Source: an uncultured Caryophanales bacterium
GTDB taxonomy: Bacteria; Bacillota_I; Bacilli_A; RF39; UBA660
NCBI GenBank assembly: GCA_947302515.1
Contig: CAMYVT010000005.1
Coordinates: 1-58,476 of the forward strand
Direction: 5' to 3'
DNA length: 58,476 nucleotides
Of the stretch, positions 33,587 through 43,266 are shown piece after piece. The notes beneath the pieces were generated by a model. It ran no database searches, was not told the DNA's origin, and saw nothing but the letters and a program-made list of their open reading frames with translations. The translations under genes and the position numbers were made by a program. Numbering within the stretch: position 1 is the stretch's first letter; each line of letters starts with the position of its first letter.

Positions 33587-34636
33587 ATGGAAAATAAGAA
33601 ATTTGATGAGATTAAAAAACTATTAGATACTGATTTAGTAGATATTGATGATTTAAAAGTACTAGATGATTTAAGAATAAAATATTTAGGTAAAAAAGGT
33701 CTTATTACAGAGTTAAATAGTGAAATTAAGAATGTTCCTAATGAAGCAAAAAAAGAATTTGGTATGAAGGTCAATGAACTTAGAAATAGATTTAATAAAT
33801 ATTATGATTCTACTAAAGAAAAATTAGATATGGCTGAATTAAATAAGAGATTAGAAAAAGAAGCTATTGATATTAGTTTACCTGCTACTAAAATAAATGT
33901 AGGGGCTCCTCATATATTAGAAAAAGTAATAGAAGAAGTAGAAGAATTATTTTTATCTATGGGATATGATGTAGTAGATGGACCTGAAATTGAAGAAGAT
34001 AAGTATAATTTTGAAATGTTAAATATTCCTAAAGGACATCCAGCTAGAGATGCTCAAGATACTTTCTATATTGAGGGAGAAGAAATTCTTCTTCGTAGTC
34101 AAACTTCTCCTGTACAAGTTAGAACTATGTTAAAAGGAGAAGGTAAAGTACCTATTCGTATGATTTGTCCAGGTAAGACTTATCGTAGAGATGATGATGA
34201 TGCAAGTCACTCACATCAATTTATGCAAATAGAAGGATTATTAGTTGATAAGAATATTAGTTTAAGTGATTTAAAGGGTACAATGGATGTATTATTTAAA
34301 CGTTTATTTGGAAAAGATGTTGAAACTAGATTTAGACCTAGTTATTATCAATTTACTGAGCCTTCTGTAGAAGTAGATATTACTTGTGTTAACTGTCATG
34401 GTAAGGGATGCAATGTTTGTAAAAATACTGGATGGGTTACAGTAGTTGGTGCTGGAGTAGTTCATCCTAATGTACTTCGTATGAGTGGATATGATCCAGA
34501 AGTATGGAGTGGATTTGCTTTTGGATTCGGTGCTGAAAGACTTGCTATGATGAAATATGATATTAATGATATTAGAACTTTCTATAATACAGATTTAAGA
34601 GAATCTAAAGTATTTGATAGGGAGGATGAAGAATAA
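33587..34636 (+). CDS. pheS: Phenylalanyl-tRNA synthetase alpha chain
   Basis: Catalytic subunit, 349 residues. The N-terminal coiled coil binds tRNA (about 1-90). Class II motifs: EEDKYNFEMLNIPKGHPARD, LLRSQTSPVQVRTM, ICPGKTYRRDDDDASHSHQF and GFGAERLAM. An insert CVNCHGKGCNVCKNTG is a four-Cys knuckle, consistent with zinc binding; short forms of it occur in many PheS. AGGAGG precedes the start. The stop codon overlaps the pheT start (TAATG). Confidence 0.97.
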   Translation: MENKKFDEIKKLLDTDLVDIDDLKVLDDLRIKYLGKKGLITELNSEIKNVPNEAKKEFGMKVNELRNRFNKYYDSTKEKLDMAELNKRLEKEAIDISLPATKINVGAPHILEKVIEEVEELFLSMGYDVVDGPEIEEDKYNFEMLNIPKGHPARDAQDTFYIEGEEILLRSQTSPVQVRTMLKGEGKVPIRMICPGKTYRRDDDDASHSHQFMQIEGLLVDKNISLSDLKGTMDVLFKRLFGKDVETRFRPSYYQFTEPSVEVDITCVNCHGKGCNVCKNTGWVTVVGAGVVHPNVLRMSGYDPEVWSGFAFGFGAERLAMMKYDINDIRTFYNTDLRESKVFDREDEE

Positions 34637-36999
34637 TGATTAGTTTAAATTGGGTAGGAGATTACATAGATATAAAAGATCAGGATGTAAATGAACTTGC
34701 TACTAAGATTACTAAAGCTGGTATTAATATTGAAAGTGTTGTTACTCATAATATTAAAGGTTTAGTAATAGGAGAAATTCTACATGTAGAAGATCATCCA
34801 GATAGTGATCATTTACATGTATGTAAAGTAGATATTGGTAAAGATACATTACAAATAGTTTGTGGTGCTCCTAATGTAAGAGAAGGATTAAAAGTTATAG
34901 TAGCGACAGTAGGTACTATTCTTCCTGGAGATTTTGAAATTAAACAAAGTAAAATTCGTGGAGTAGAATCTTGTGGAATGATTTGTGCTTTATTTGAATT
35001 AGGGCTTGAAGAAAAAAATGATGAGACTTATGCTAAAGGGATTACTGAATTGGATAAAGATGCTCCTATAGGAGAAGATCCTCTTACATATTTAGGTTTT
35101 GATGATACTTTATATGATTTAGATATTCATAAACATCGTAATAATGATTGTTATTATCATATTGGTTTTGCTTATGAGATTGCTTGTATATTAAATCGTA
35201 AAGTAACTTTACCTAGTTTAGATTTTAAGACTAGTAAAGATAAGATTAAATTTAATTTGAGTGTTGATACTCCTAAATGTAGTTATTATATGGCAAGAGA
35301 AGTTAGAAATGTAAAAATAGGTGAAAGCCCAGACTTTATTAAGAAAAGATTACTTGCAGCTGGTATGAGACCAATTAATAATGTAGTAGATATTTCTAAC
35401 TATGTAATGCTTGAATTTGGTAATCCACTACACTTCTTTGATAGAGATAAATTAGGTGATACTATAGTAGTAAGAGATGCTAAAGATAAAGAAGAGATTA
35501 TTACTTTAGATGGTAAAACTAGAGTACTTGATCATAATGATATAGTTATTACTGATGGTAAGAAGAGTGTTTGTATTGCAGGAGTAATGGGTGGAGAAAA
35601 TACTGAAGTTGATGAAAATACTAAGAATATTTTAATTGAATCTGCTATATTTGATCCTGTAAGTATTAGATATACTTCTAAGAAGCTAGAACTTCCTAGT
35701 GAAGCATCAATTAGATATGGAAAAGGACTATCTTATGAGTATACAGAAATGGCTAGTAGAAGAGCTTGTCATTTACTTGAGAAGTATGCAGGAGCAGAAG
35801 TACTTGATGGTTATGTTTTAATTGATAATGAGAATCATACTGAAAAAGTACTTAAGTTTAAACCTGAAGATGTTGATTCTATTTTAGGTATTACTATATC
35901 TGAAGATGATATGAAACATGAATTAGAGAGATTAGATTTTCCATATACTGTTAAGAATGGTGTATTTGAAGTTACTATTCCTCGTAGAAGACTTGATATA
36001 GATGCTAATGTTAATGATATTGCTGAAGAAATTGGTAGGCTTTATGGTTATAATAACTTAGTTTCTTCACTTCCTACTGTACCTATTAGAAGAGGTGAAT
36101 ATATTGGAGATGTTAAATATCGCAAAATAGTATCTAAAAGACTTCGTACTTTAGGTTTAACAGAAGTTAAGACATATACATTAGTTAGTCCAGAAATGGC
36201 TTCTAAATTCAAATATGAAGATAAAACAGCAGTGGTCCTTCCTAATCCTATGAGTGTTGATAAAAGTATTGTTAGAACTACTTTAATACCTTCATTAATG
36301 AATGTATATGAATACAATAAAGCTCATGGCGTACAAGATGTTTCTATTTATGAAATTGCTAAGACATATGATGATAAATATAATGAAACTAGTAAGATAT
36401 GTGGTTTAATGACAGGAGACTATGTATTTAGTGATTGGAGAGGTAATCAGACAATTGATTTCTATGTAGTTAAAGGTGTTGTAGAAAACTTACTTAATTA
36501 TATGGGATATGAAAATAGATATAGTTTCATACGTAGTAATTGTTTTGATATGCATCCTGGAGTACAAGCAAATATTATATTAGATGGTAAACCTATTGGT
36601 ATAATTGGTAAAGTACATCCTAATATTACTAAGAGTAATATATTTGTATTTGAACTTGATCTTAATAGTATTTTTGGTAAGACTAATAAATTAAAATATA
36701 AAGAAGCTTATAAATATCCATCTATAGAAAAAGATATGGCCTATATATTAGATAAAAATATTGATGTTAGTGAAGTTATTAAAACTATTACTAAAGCAGC
36801 TAATAAAACATTACAAGAAGTAAGAGTATTTGATGTATATGAAGGAGATAGAATAGCTCCAGATAAGAAGAGTGTTGCTTTTAACTTGTTGTTTAATGGA
36901 ATAGATAGAACTCTTACTGATGAAGAAGTAATGGAAGTATTTAATAAAGTAATTGATAAAGTTATTTCTACACATAATGCTTTATTAAGAGATAAATAA
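34636..36999 (+). CDS. pheT: Phenylalanyl-tRNA synthetase beta chain
   Basis: A 787-residue partner of PheS. Domain order is normal: N-terminal OB-fold tRNA-binding domain (LVIGEILHVEDHPDSDHLHV), B3/4 editing region, B5 (about 400-470, RRRLDIDANVNDIAEEIGRLYG), the core catalytic-like fold, and a C-terminal FDX-ACB anticodon-binding domain (KYPSIEKDMAYILD). Its ribosome binding site GGGAGG lies inside pheS. A terminator ends the operon. Confidence 0.97.
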   Translation: MISLNWVGDYIDIKDQDVNELATKITKAGINIESVVTHNIKGLVIGEILHVEDHPDSDHLHVCKVDIGKDTLQIVCGAPNVREGLKVIVATVGTILPGDFEIKQSKIRGVESCGMICALFELGLEEKNDETYAKGITELDKDAPIGEDPLTYLGFDDTLYDLDIHKHRNNDCYYHIGFAYEIACILNRKVTLPSLDFKTSKDKIKFNLSVDTPKCSYYMAREVRNVKIGESPDFIKKRLLAAGMRPINNVVDISNYVMLEFGNPLHFFDRDKLGDTIVVRDAKDKEEIITLDGKTRVLDHNDIVITDGKKSVCIAGVMGGENTEVDENTKNILIESAIFDPVSIRYTSKKLELPSEASIRYGKGLSYEYTEMASRRACHLLEKYAGAEVLDGYVLIDNENHTEKVLKFKPEDVDSILGITISEDDMKHELERLDFPYTVKNGVFEVTIPRRRLDIDANVNDIAEEIGRLYGYNNLVSSLPTVPIRRGEYIGDVKYRKIVSKRLRTLGLTEVKTYTLVSPEMASKFKYEDKTAVVLPNPMSVDKSIVRTTLIPSLMNVYEYNKAHGVQDVSIYEIAKTYDDKYNETSKICGLMTGDYVFSDWRGNQTIDFYVVKGVVENLLNYMGYENRYSFIRSNCFDMHPGVQANIILDGKPIGIIGKVHPNITKSNIFVFELDLNSIFGKTNKLKYKEAYKYPSIEKDMAYILDKNIDVSEVIKTITKAANKTLQEVRVFDVYEGDRIAPDKKSVAFNLLFNGIDRTLTDEEVMEVFNKVIDKVISTHNALLRDK

Positions 37000-37024
37000 A
37001 AACTAGATTTAATCTAGTTTTTTT
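36999..37024 (+). terminator. Terminator of the pheST operon
   Basis: Stem AAAACTAGATT / AATCTAGTTTT followed by T run. Confidence 0.88.
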
Positions 37025-37077
37025 CTTGAGAAAATACTTCTTTTTTGATAAAATTATTATGATAGAGGTGTTGGTTT

Positions 37078-37941
37078 ATGAAGAAGCGTGTTAGTAAAAG
37101 TGAAATAGAAATAGCAAGAAAATCTTCTAGAATATTATTCTTAATATCTTTTCTTTTATTATTACTTTTATTTATAGGTTTTGCTTTAATGTATGTAATG
37201 GATATTGATGTAATGTCTTATATTAAAATTCCTCAAAAAGAAGTAGAAAAGACTAAGAAAACTATTAAGAATGGTATTAATGTTAATCCAAACCCAGTAG
37301 CTATACAAATAGATGTTAATGATAGTAATGTTAAAGCATTTTATAATACAGTTAAAATTAGTAATACGGATGTATGTATAAATGATAAATATAGAGATCA
37401 AAAAGAAGTGAAAGTAGAGGATTTAAATACTACGTGTAAATTCTCTATAGCTAGTAAAATATATGAGAAAAAAGTTAATGAAGCATTAGATGGAAAATTA
37501 TATGTTAAAGAAGAAGATGTAAAAGATGCCTATGAATCATTATTTGGAAATGATTCTTATAAAAAACAAGATAGTATTCCATGTTTATATAAAACTAATT
37601 TTATTTATAATAATGGTATTTATTTTACAGAGAAAGTTGGTACTGAAGAAGGTAGTTCTTTAATACCATATGAAAAAGTAATACATGTAATTCGTATTGG
37701 GGATAAACTTGAAATTACTTCTGTTGTTGTTTATTATGAAAAAGTATTAGGTTTATTCTGTAAAGATAGTAATTGTGAGAATTCTATAGAAACTGTAGGT
37801 ATGGATAAAGAATATAGTGATGAGTATCTTGATTTATATGTTGAACATAATAAGGATAAGTTATATCAGTATACTTATGGTTTTGAAATGGATGATGCTG
37901 GTTTTTATAAATATAAAGGTTATAAAAGGACTAATGAATAA
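37078..37941 (+). CDS. Single-pass membrane protein of unknown function
   Basis: A 287-residue protein. A charged N-terminus and one membrane helix (about 20-40) are followed by an extracellular part with four Cys (ISNTDVCIND, TTCKFS, IPCLYK, then LFCKDSNCEN), which could form disulfides. No family recognised. In layout it resembles the protein encoded at 50915 (short cytoplasmic part, one helix, Lys/Asp-rich ectodomain). AGAGGTG precedes the ATG. A terminator overlaps the stop codon. Confidence 0.7.
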   Translation: MKKRVSKSEIEIARKSSRILFLISFLLLLLLFIGFALMYVMDIDVMSYIKIPQKEVEKTKKTIKNGINVNPNPVAIQIDVNDSNVKAFYNTVKISNTDVCINDKYRDQKEVKVEDLNTTCKFSIASKIYEKKVNEALDGKLYVKEEDVKDAYESLFGNDSYKKQDSIPCLYKTNFIYNNGIYFTEKVGTEEGSSLIPYEKVIHVIRIGDKLEITSVVVYYEKVLGLFCKDSNCENSIETVGMDKEYSDEYLDLYVEHNKDKLYQYTYGFEMDDAGFYKYKGYKRTNE

Positions 37942-37956
37942 TTAGTCTTTTTTTTT
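37929..37956 (+). terminator. Terminator overlapping the stop codon of the membrane-protein gene
   Basis: Stem GACTAAT / ATTAGTC with the stop codon in the loop and nine T. Confidence 0.85.
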
Positions 37957-37986
37957 GTTTTATGATAAAATATGTTTGGTGAGACG

Positions 37987-38625
37987 ATGTTATTTACTTA
38001 TGATAATAAAACTTATGATGTAGTAATTGAAAAGAAAAAAGGTAATCGTAATACTTATATCCGAGTAAAAAAGGATTTAAAGATACATGTTACGACTAAT
38101 TTTTTCATGCCTATGTTTAGTATAGAAAAATTAATTAGAGATAATTATGATAAGATTTGTAAAATGATTGATATACAAGAGATTAAAGCTCATAATAATA
38201 GTGGTTTTTATTATCTCGGTAAACAATATACTATAGTTTATAATGATTCTAAAAAGATAGAGTTTATTGATAATAAAATATATGTACCACATGATTTTGA
38301 TATAGATAAATGGTATAAAAAAGAAGCTAAGAAATTATTCTTAGAAAGACTTAATTATAATTATGAAAAGTATACTAGAAATATTCCTTATCCTAGCTTA
38401 AGAATTAGGAAAATGACCAGTAGATGGGGAGTATGTAATACTAATACTCATATAATAACATTAAATTTAGAATTAATAAAAAGAGATATTTGTTATTTAG
38501 ATTATGTTATTATTCATGAAATGACACATTTAGTATATGGAGATCATTCTACTAAGTTTTGGAAGGTAGTAGAAGAGAATATGCCTGAATATAAAAAATA
38601 TAGAGATGAAATGAAGGAGTTTTAA
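37987..38625 (+). CDS. YgjP-like DUF45 metallopeptidase
   Basis: Predicted zinc metallopeptidase of 212 residues. The C-terminal third has MTSRWGVCNT, LNLELIKRD and the zinc motif HEMTHLVYGDHSTKFW (HExxH with a downstream His), characteristic of DUF45/YgjP. Cytoplasmic, no signal. The start is the ATG with GGTGAG upstream; an ATG five codons earlier is possible. It begins a run of RNA-modification genes (TrmH-like, RimM, TrmD), with translational coupling to the next gene (TAATG). Function unknown in vivo. Confidence 0.9.
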   Translation: MLFTYDNKTYDVVIEKKKGNRNTYIRVKKDLKIHVTTNFFMPMFSIEKLIRDNYDKICKMIDIQEIKAHNNSGFYYLGKQYTIVYNDSKKIEFIDNKIYVPHDFDIDKWYKKEAKKLFLERLNYNYEKYTRNIPYPSLRIRKMTSRWGVCNTNTHIITLNLELIKRDICYLDYVIIHEMTHLVYGDHSTKFWKVVEENMPEYKKYRDEMKEF

Positions 38626-39359
38626 TGGTAATTACTAGTTTAGAAAATGAAAAAGTAAAAGAACTTGTAAAACTACAACAAAAAAAATATAGAGATTTTA
38701 CCAATACTTATTTAGTAGAGGGAGAACATCTAGTAGAAGAAGCTTATAAAAATGGTTCTATTATAGAAATTATTGCTTTAGAAGATGTAGTTATTTCTTA
38801 TGATGTAGATGTTTTATATGTAAAAAGAGAAGTAATGAAAAAGATTAGTTCTTTAGATAATCCTCCTACTATTATGGCTTTATGTAAGAAAAATAATAGT
38901 AATATTATTGTTGGAGATAAAATAGTAATACTTGATAATATTCAAGATCCTGGAAATTTAGGTACTATAATACGTAGTAGTTTAGCTTTTGGAGTAAGTA
39001 CAATTATATTATCCCCTAATTGTGTAGATTTATATAATCCTAAAGTACTAAGAGGTACTCAAGGTATGATTTTTCATATACCAATTATTACTATGGATAC
39101 AATAGAATCTATTAATTATATGAAATCTAATAATATACCTGTATATGGTACTAGTGTAGAAGATGGAGTAGTATGTTTTACGTTGAGCAGTTCTGATAAA
39201 AATAAATATGCTTTAATAATGGGTAATGAAGGTAATGGATTATCTAATGATATATTGGATTTATGTGACAAGAAATTATATATACCAATGAATGATAAAG
39301 TAGAGAGTCTAAATGTAGGAGTGGCTTGTAGTATATTACTATATGAATTAGAAAGATAG
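38625..39359 (+). CDS. TrmH/SpoU-family RNA 2'-O-methyltransferase
   Basis: A 244-residue SPOUT enzyme that uses S-adenosylmethionine. An N-terminal substrate-binding domain begins ITSLENEKVKELVKLQQKK. The knotted catalytic part has ILDNIQDPGNLGTIIRSSLAFG, IILSPNCVDLYNPKVLRGTQG, LIMGNEGNGLS and the closing ESLNVGVACSILLYE. The target may be 23S rRNA or tRNA; it cannot be told here. Coupled to the gene before, and 8 bases from rimM. Confidence 0.94.
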   Translation: MVITSLENEKVKELVKLQQKKYRDFTNTYLVEGEHLVEEAYKNGSIIEIIALEDVVISYDVDVLYVKREVMKKISSLDNPPTIMALCKKNNSNIIVGDKIVILDNIQDPGNLGTIIRSSLAFGVSTIILSPNCVDLYNPKVLRGTQGMIFHIPIITMDTIESINYMKSNNIPVYGTSVEDGVVCFTLSSSDKNKYALIMGNEGNGLSNDILDLCDKKLYIPMNDKVESLNVGVACSILLYELER

Positions 39360-39367
39360 GTGATACT

Positions 39368-39847
39368 ATGGATATTTATATTGGAAAAATAGTTAAAACT
39401 CATGGTATTAAGGGAGAAATAAGAATATTAAGTGATTTTCCATATAAAGATAAAGTTTTTATAGTTGGTAATAATATTATTATTGATGATAAAGAATATA
39501 AGATTAATAGTTATAGAGTTCATAAAGGATTTGATATGGTTACCTTAGATGGATTTAATAATATTAATGATGTATTATTTTTATTAAAAAAGGATGTTTA
39601 TTATCCTCAAGATAAATTAAATCTAAATGATAATGAAATTCTAGATGAGGAATTAATTACTTATACTGTATTGACAAATGATGGTAAAAAAGGAATAATA
39701 AAAGAAATTTTTAAAGCGAGTGAGAATAATAAAATACTTAGAATAGAACTTGATCATGAAGTATTAATTCCTATGAATTCTCCTTTGATAAAAAAGATAG
39801 ATAAAAAAGATAAAGTAGTTCAAATAGAACTAATTGAGGGTATGTGA
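39368..39847 (+). CDS. rimM: 16S rRNA processing protein RimM
   Basis: A 159-residue ribosome maturation factor for the 30S head, acting with S19. An N-terminal RimM domain ([21 protein letters not shown]) and a C-terminal PRC-barrel ([21 protein letters not shown], ending [16 protein letters not shown]) are seen. AGGTGATA precedes the ATG. It ends with TGA and is 4 bases from trmD, the usual neighbour. Confidence 0.95.
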   Translation: MDIYIGKIVKTHGIKGEIRILSDFPYKDKVFIVGNNIIIDDKEYKINSYRVHKGFDMVTLDGFNNINDVLFLLKKDVYYPQDKLNLNDNEILDEELITYTVLTNDGKKGIIKEIFKASENNKILRIELDHEVLIPMNSPLIKKIDKKDKVVQIELIEGM

Positions 39848-39851
39848 TAAT

Positions 39852-40517
39852 ATGAAAATTGATATATTGACTTTATTTCCTGATATGTTTAATGGGGTAT
39901 TTCAAGAATCTATTATTAAAAGAGCAATAGAAGAGAAAAAAGTTGAAATAAATTTAGTTAATTTTAGAGATTATACTAATGATTCTCATAATAAAGTAGA
40001 TGATACTCCATATGGTGGAGGGGCAGGAATGGTATTAATGCCCCAACCAATATTTGATTGTGTTGATTCTATTAAGACACATGATTCTCTAGTAATCCTT
40101 TTAACTCCAGATGGAGAAGTATATAAACAAAAGATGGCTTATGAATTAAGTACTAAAAAACATTTAATACTAATATGTGGTCATTATGAAGGCTTTGATG
40201 AGAGAATTAGAAGTATATGTGATATGGAAATAAGTATAGGTGACTATGTACTTACTGGTGGAGAAGTTCCTGCGATGGTACTGGTTGATTCTATTACTAG
40301 ATTAATTCCAGGAGTAATACAAGAAGAATCTCATATTAATGATTCTTTTAAAGATTCTTTACTTGATTATCCTACATATACTAAACCGAGAGAATATAGA
40401 GGAATGGAAGTACCTGAAGTATTAGTATCTGGAGATCATCAAAAGATAGATAATTGGAGAAAAGAAGAAAGTATTAAAAAGACACAAGAACGTAGACCTG
40501 ATTTATTAGAAAAGTAG
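39852..40517 (+). CDS. trmD: tRNA (guanine-N1)-methyltransferase TrmD
   Basis: Methylates G37 of tRNAs with a G36, preventing frameshifting. The protein has 221 residues. [52 protein letters not shown] and [16 protein letters not shown] are diagnostic of the deep-knot SPOUT fold. I use the ATG just after the rimM stop; an in-frame TTG further upstream lies within rimM. In Firmicutes rplS normally follows; here three genes intervene before it. Confidence 0.97.
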   Translation: MKIDILTLFPDMFNGVFQESIIKRAIEEKKVEINLVNFRDYTNDSHNKVDDTPYGGGAGMVLMPQPIFDCVDSIKTHDSLVILLTPDGEVYKQKMAYELSTKKHLILICGHYEGFDERIRSICDMEISIGDYVLTGGEVPAMVLVDSITRLIPGVIQEESHINDSFKDSLLDYPTYTKPREYRGMEVPEVLVSGDHQKIDNWRKEESIKKTQERRPDLLEK

Positions 40518-40525
40518 GTGTATTT

Positions 40526-40960
40526 ATGTATACTGTTAATAAAATGAAATTAAAAGGTAAAATTGAAGAATTATTTATTCCTAGTAGTTTTACTATGGGT
40601 AGTAGTAATAAAATTTTTAAAATAAATGATTGTGATATTAGTCATATAAAGATATCTGGTTCTAGTCTTGCTACTCCTATGGTTACTAGTATAGTAATGA
40701 AAAAATATCAAAAATTAATTATTCTATTAACAAATTTATTAACAGATGATGATGATTCTGGTGATTCTTATAGAGAAGCTTTAAATCAGATAGAAAAGTT
40801 TAGATTAGAAATAAAAAATAAATATAGAGATTTTTTAAAGAAAAAAGAGTTAGAACTTATGGCTAAACAATTAATGATTCTACAAAAAGAAGCAAATGAA
40901 AAGTATATGGAAATAAGACTTAGTTTTCTAAAAAGAGAAGAAAATAAAAGAAGTAAATAA
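40526..40960 (+). CDS. Hypothetical protein downstream of trmD
   Basis: A 144-residue protein, basic, with a beta-like N-terminal part (SFTMGSSNKIFKINDCDISH) and a long C-terminal helix rich in Lys/Glu (about 90-140), probably coiled coil. No membrane segment. It follows trmD by 8 bases with AGGTG as ribosome binding site and ends at the operon terminator, so it belongs to the rimM-trmD transcript. No family recognised. Confidence 0.7.
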   Translation: MYTVNKMKLKGKIEELFIPSSFTMGSSNKIFKINDCDISHIKISGSSLATPMVTSIVMKKYQKLIILLTNLLTDDDDSGDSYREALNQIEKFRLEIKNKYRDFLKKKELELMAKQLMILQKEANEKYMEIRLSFLKREENKRSK

Positions 40961-40971
40961 CTTCTTTTTTT
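40946..40971 (+). terminator. Terminator of the trmD operon
   Basis: Stem AAAAGAAGT / ACTTCTTTT with T run, overlapping the stop codon. Confidence 0.85.
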
Positions 40972-41069
40972 ATTTTTATAGAAAAGTGTTTTTTTTCGAA
41001 AAAAATTATGTTATACTTTATCTTAGAATAGAGTATAGTAAAAAGTGTTGGTTAGGTGGTGAATCCTAA

Positions 41070-42980
41070 ATGAATAATGAAGATAATAAAGGGTTTAGTC
41101 GATTCCAATTTTCTACAGAATTAGATAGGGGAGACAATAAGAAAGAAGTAGAAATTACTGATACAAGTGATAAATCAACTTCTGAGAAGACTCCTACTAA
41201 GCGTAAAAATTATAAAAGAAGTAATTATAAAAAGAATAATAGAAATAATTCTAGAAGGTCTTCTAAAAGAAAGAATAATAAAAAGATAGAAGAGTCTGTG
41301 GAGTTGGTTAAGGATAATATGGAAGAGAAAAATGAGGATATAAAAATTGAAGAATTAATTCCTATGGATGAAGATAAAAATACAGAGAAAGTATCTTTTG
41401 AAGGAGATGTTGGTAAAGCTTTTGAAGTTCCTGAAGAAGCTCCTGCAGAAGATAATAGCTTTGAAGTTCCTGATTTTCAATTAGAACCTGAAGAAATGCC
41501 TGTTGTGGAGGAAGAGCATCAGGAAGTAGAATTACCTTCAGAAGAAGTTACTGCTCCAGAGAGTGATATTAAAGAAGATGTTCCTGAGGAAGAACCTCTA
41601 ATTACTGAAGTTCCTGCTGAAGAAGAAAAAGTTGAAGAAGTAATTGATAATACTCAAAACGAAGTGGCTCCAGTTGAAGTTCAAGAAGATGAGGCTTCAA
41701 ACGAGACACCAGTTGAGGAAACTCCTCCTGAAGAAGTAGTAAAGAATCCTTATGATGATGAACTTTCATCTATTAGAGAAAAAGGAGTTAATATTACAGA
41801 GGAAGCAAGGGATATTGATTTAGAACATACTTTGTATCGTGATCAATACTTTGTACAAAATGGAGAGGCAGAAGATCAAGTAGTAGAAGAAGTAAAAGAA
41901 GCAATAGCAAAACAAAATGGTGAGAATAATCTTGATTCACAAGAAATAACTCATACTATTAAAAAAGTATATTTAAGTTTCCAAGCTCGTGTTATTTTAC
42001 TTGTTATTGGTATTATAGTTTTATTTGGTACCGCATGTTTTATTATTTATTCTACATTACAAAGTAATGTTGCAAAGGGTGTTAATTATTTAGAAAAATC
42101 AACAATTCATTATGAAGTATGTAAAACATCAGATGATCCATATAATACTCAATGTGAACAAGAAGGAAAATCATATACTGCTGATAATACTTCTAATATA
42201 CATGTGGATTATCACTATGAAGCATTATTTGAAGAACTTATTGATTATGAATTATCTTATCATGTAGTTGTTGTTAATAAGATATTTGATAGATATGATC
42301 CTCAAAAGATTTTATATGAAGATGAAGATTTAATTAAAGAAGAAACTTCTGTTCAAGGTGGACAAAATCCTGCAGGAGCAGATGTAAGTGTAGATATTGA
42401 TTATCAAAAATATTATAATTTTGTAAATGATTATAGAATGAAATATACTAGTAATGCAGATTCTAATTTATATGTAGTTCTATATATGGATGATGGAAAT
42501 GATACAAGAAATGTTGGAGAAGTTGTAATACCTTTAGGAAATTCTGAATTTGAAATTGGTCGTAAAAATATAGATGATTCTAAACAAGAATATATTTTAG
42601 AAGAAAAAGATTGGACTAATACAAATACTTTATATATTATAGTTGGTTCAGCACTTGTACTCTTATCATTATTCTTATTATTCCATTTAACCAAACTTGC
42701 TTTATCAATTACTGGTAAGAAATCTAAATATCAAGAATTATTAATGAGTATTCTTAATGAATATGACAGATTAATAGTAATAGCAAGAGATGGATATGAG
42801 TCAGAAGATGAAAAAGAGGTAGTTAAAGTATATACATTTGATGAATTACTTGATAAGAGAAGTATACTAAATAAACCTATTATTTATTCACGTGTTAATA
42901 ATGTTAAGAGTGAATTTATTGTAGAAGATGAGAACTGTATATATAAATATATTTTGAAGGAAGCTGATATGGGTGAGTAA
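41070..42980 (+). CDS. DUF5305-like two-pass membrane protein
   Basis: A 636-residue protein. About 300 cytoplasmic residues are low-complexity: Lys/Arg/Asn-rich near 40-75, then very acidic and Pro-rich (about 95-235). A first membrane helix (about 308-330) leads to an extracellular beta domain (about 335-515) with VNYLEKSTIHYEVCKTSDD and LSYHVVVVNKIFDRYDP. A second helix (about 520-543) is followed by a cytoplasmic module (ILNEYDRLIVIARDG, VYTFDELLD, NKPIIYS). This order fits DUF5305, a family known next to SipW-like peptidases in archaea and bacteria. The module recurs in the sipW-linked protein at 20663. GGTGGTGAA lies upstream of the ATG. Confidence 0.75.
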   Translation: MNNEDNKGFSRFQFSTELDRGDNKKEVEITDTSDKSTSEKTPTKRKNYKRSNYKKNNRNNSRRSSKRKNNKKIEESVELVKDNMEEKNEDIKIEELIPMDEDKNTEKVSFEGDVGKAFEVPEEAPAEDNSFEVPDFQLEPEEMPVVEEEHQEVELPSEEVTAPESDIKEDVPEEEPLITEVPAEEEKVEEVIDNTQNEVAPVEVQEDEASNETPVEETPPEEVVKNPYDDELSSIREKGVNITEEARDIDLEHTLYRDQYFVQNGEAEDQVVEEVKEAIAKQNGENNLDSQEITHTIKKVYLSFQARVILLVIGIIVLFGTACFIIYSTLQSNVAKGVNYLEKSTIHYEVCKTSDDPYNTQCEQEGKSYTADNTSNIHVDYHYEALFEELIDYELSYHVVVVNKIFDRYDPQKILYEDEDLIKEETSVQGGQNPAGADVSVDIDYQKYYNFVNDYRMKYTSNADSNLYVVLYMDDGNDTRNVGEVVIPLGNSEFEIGRKNIDDSKQEYILEEKDWTNTNTLYIIVGSALVLLSLFLLFHLTKLALSITGKKSKYQELLMSILNEYDRLIVIARDGYESEDEKEVVKVYTFDELLDKRSILNKPIIYSRVNNVKSEFIVEDENCIYKYILKEADMGE

Positions 42981-43134
42981 AATTAAAGAATGGAGTTTTG
43001 TTAATTATAGAAATGCTACATTTATAATTTTATTATTACTAGTATTAGGTATTACTTTTGGTGTTGTACATATTGTTGGTTTATTTGATGAATCTTCTAT
43101 GTATACATCATTAATATATGGTAAAGAAGAATAA
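42973..43134 (+). CDS. 53-residue single-pass membrane protein (GTG start)
   Basis: A small frame beginning at a GTG that overlaps the last 8 bases of the DUF5305-like gene. AAGGAAG lies upstream inside that gene. The product has a short charged start (SKIKEWSFVNYRN), one hydrophobic helix (ATFIILLLLVLGITFGVVHI) and a 20-residue tail ending YGKEE. Overlap, composition and a terminator right after the stop support it. It is probably translationally coupled to, and may interact with, the DUF5305-like protein. Confidence 0.65.
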   Translation: MSKIKEWSFVNYRNATFIILLLLVLGITFGVVHIVGLFDESSMYTSLIYGKEE

Positions 43135-43157
43135 AAGGTAGATTATATCTACTTTTT
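43134..43157 (+). terminator. Terminator after the small membrane protein gene
   Basis: Stem GTAGAT / ATCTAC with flanking A and T runs, loop TAT. Confidence 0.8.
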
Positions 43158-43159
43158 CC

Positions 43160-43188
43160 TTGTATTTTTAAGTAAAATATGATATTAT
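43160..43188 (+). promoter_or_regulatory. Promoter of rplS
   Basis: TTGTAT, 17 bases, TATTAT. Predicted transcription start near 43195, just before a structured leader. Confidence 0.6.
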
Positions 43189-43193
43189 TAAAT

Positions 43194-43258
43194 TCGTCTA
43201 GTGGAATGATCCGCTGATTTTAAGATTATGATCATTTGTTAATATATATAGAGAGGAG
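43194..43258 (+). promoter_or_regulatory. Probable L19 leader
   Basis: An untranslated leader with a stem AATGATC (43204-43210) / GATCATT (43229-43236) and a further short pairing around GTGG/CCGC. Its position, size and GATCCGCTGA/TGATCA content fit the Firmicutes L19 leader, through which L19 is thought to control its own synthesis. The assignment is by position and partial pattern only. Confidence 0.5.
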
Positions 43259-43266
43259 CTTTGATT

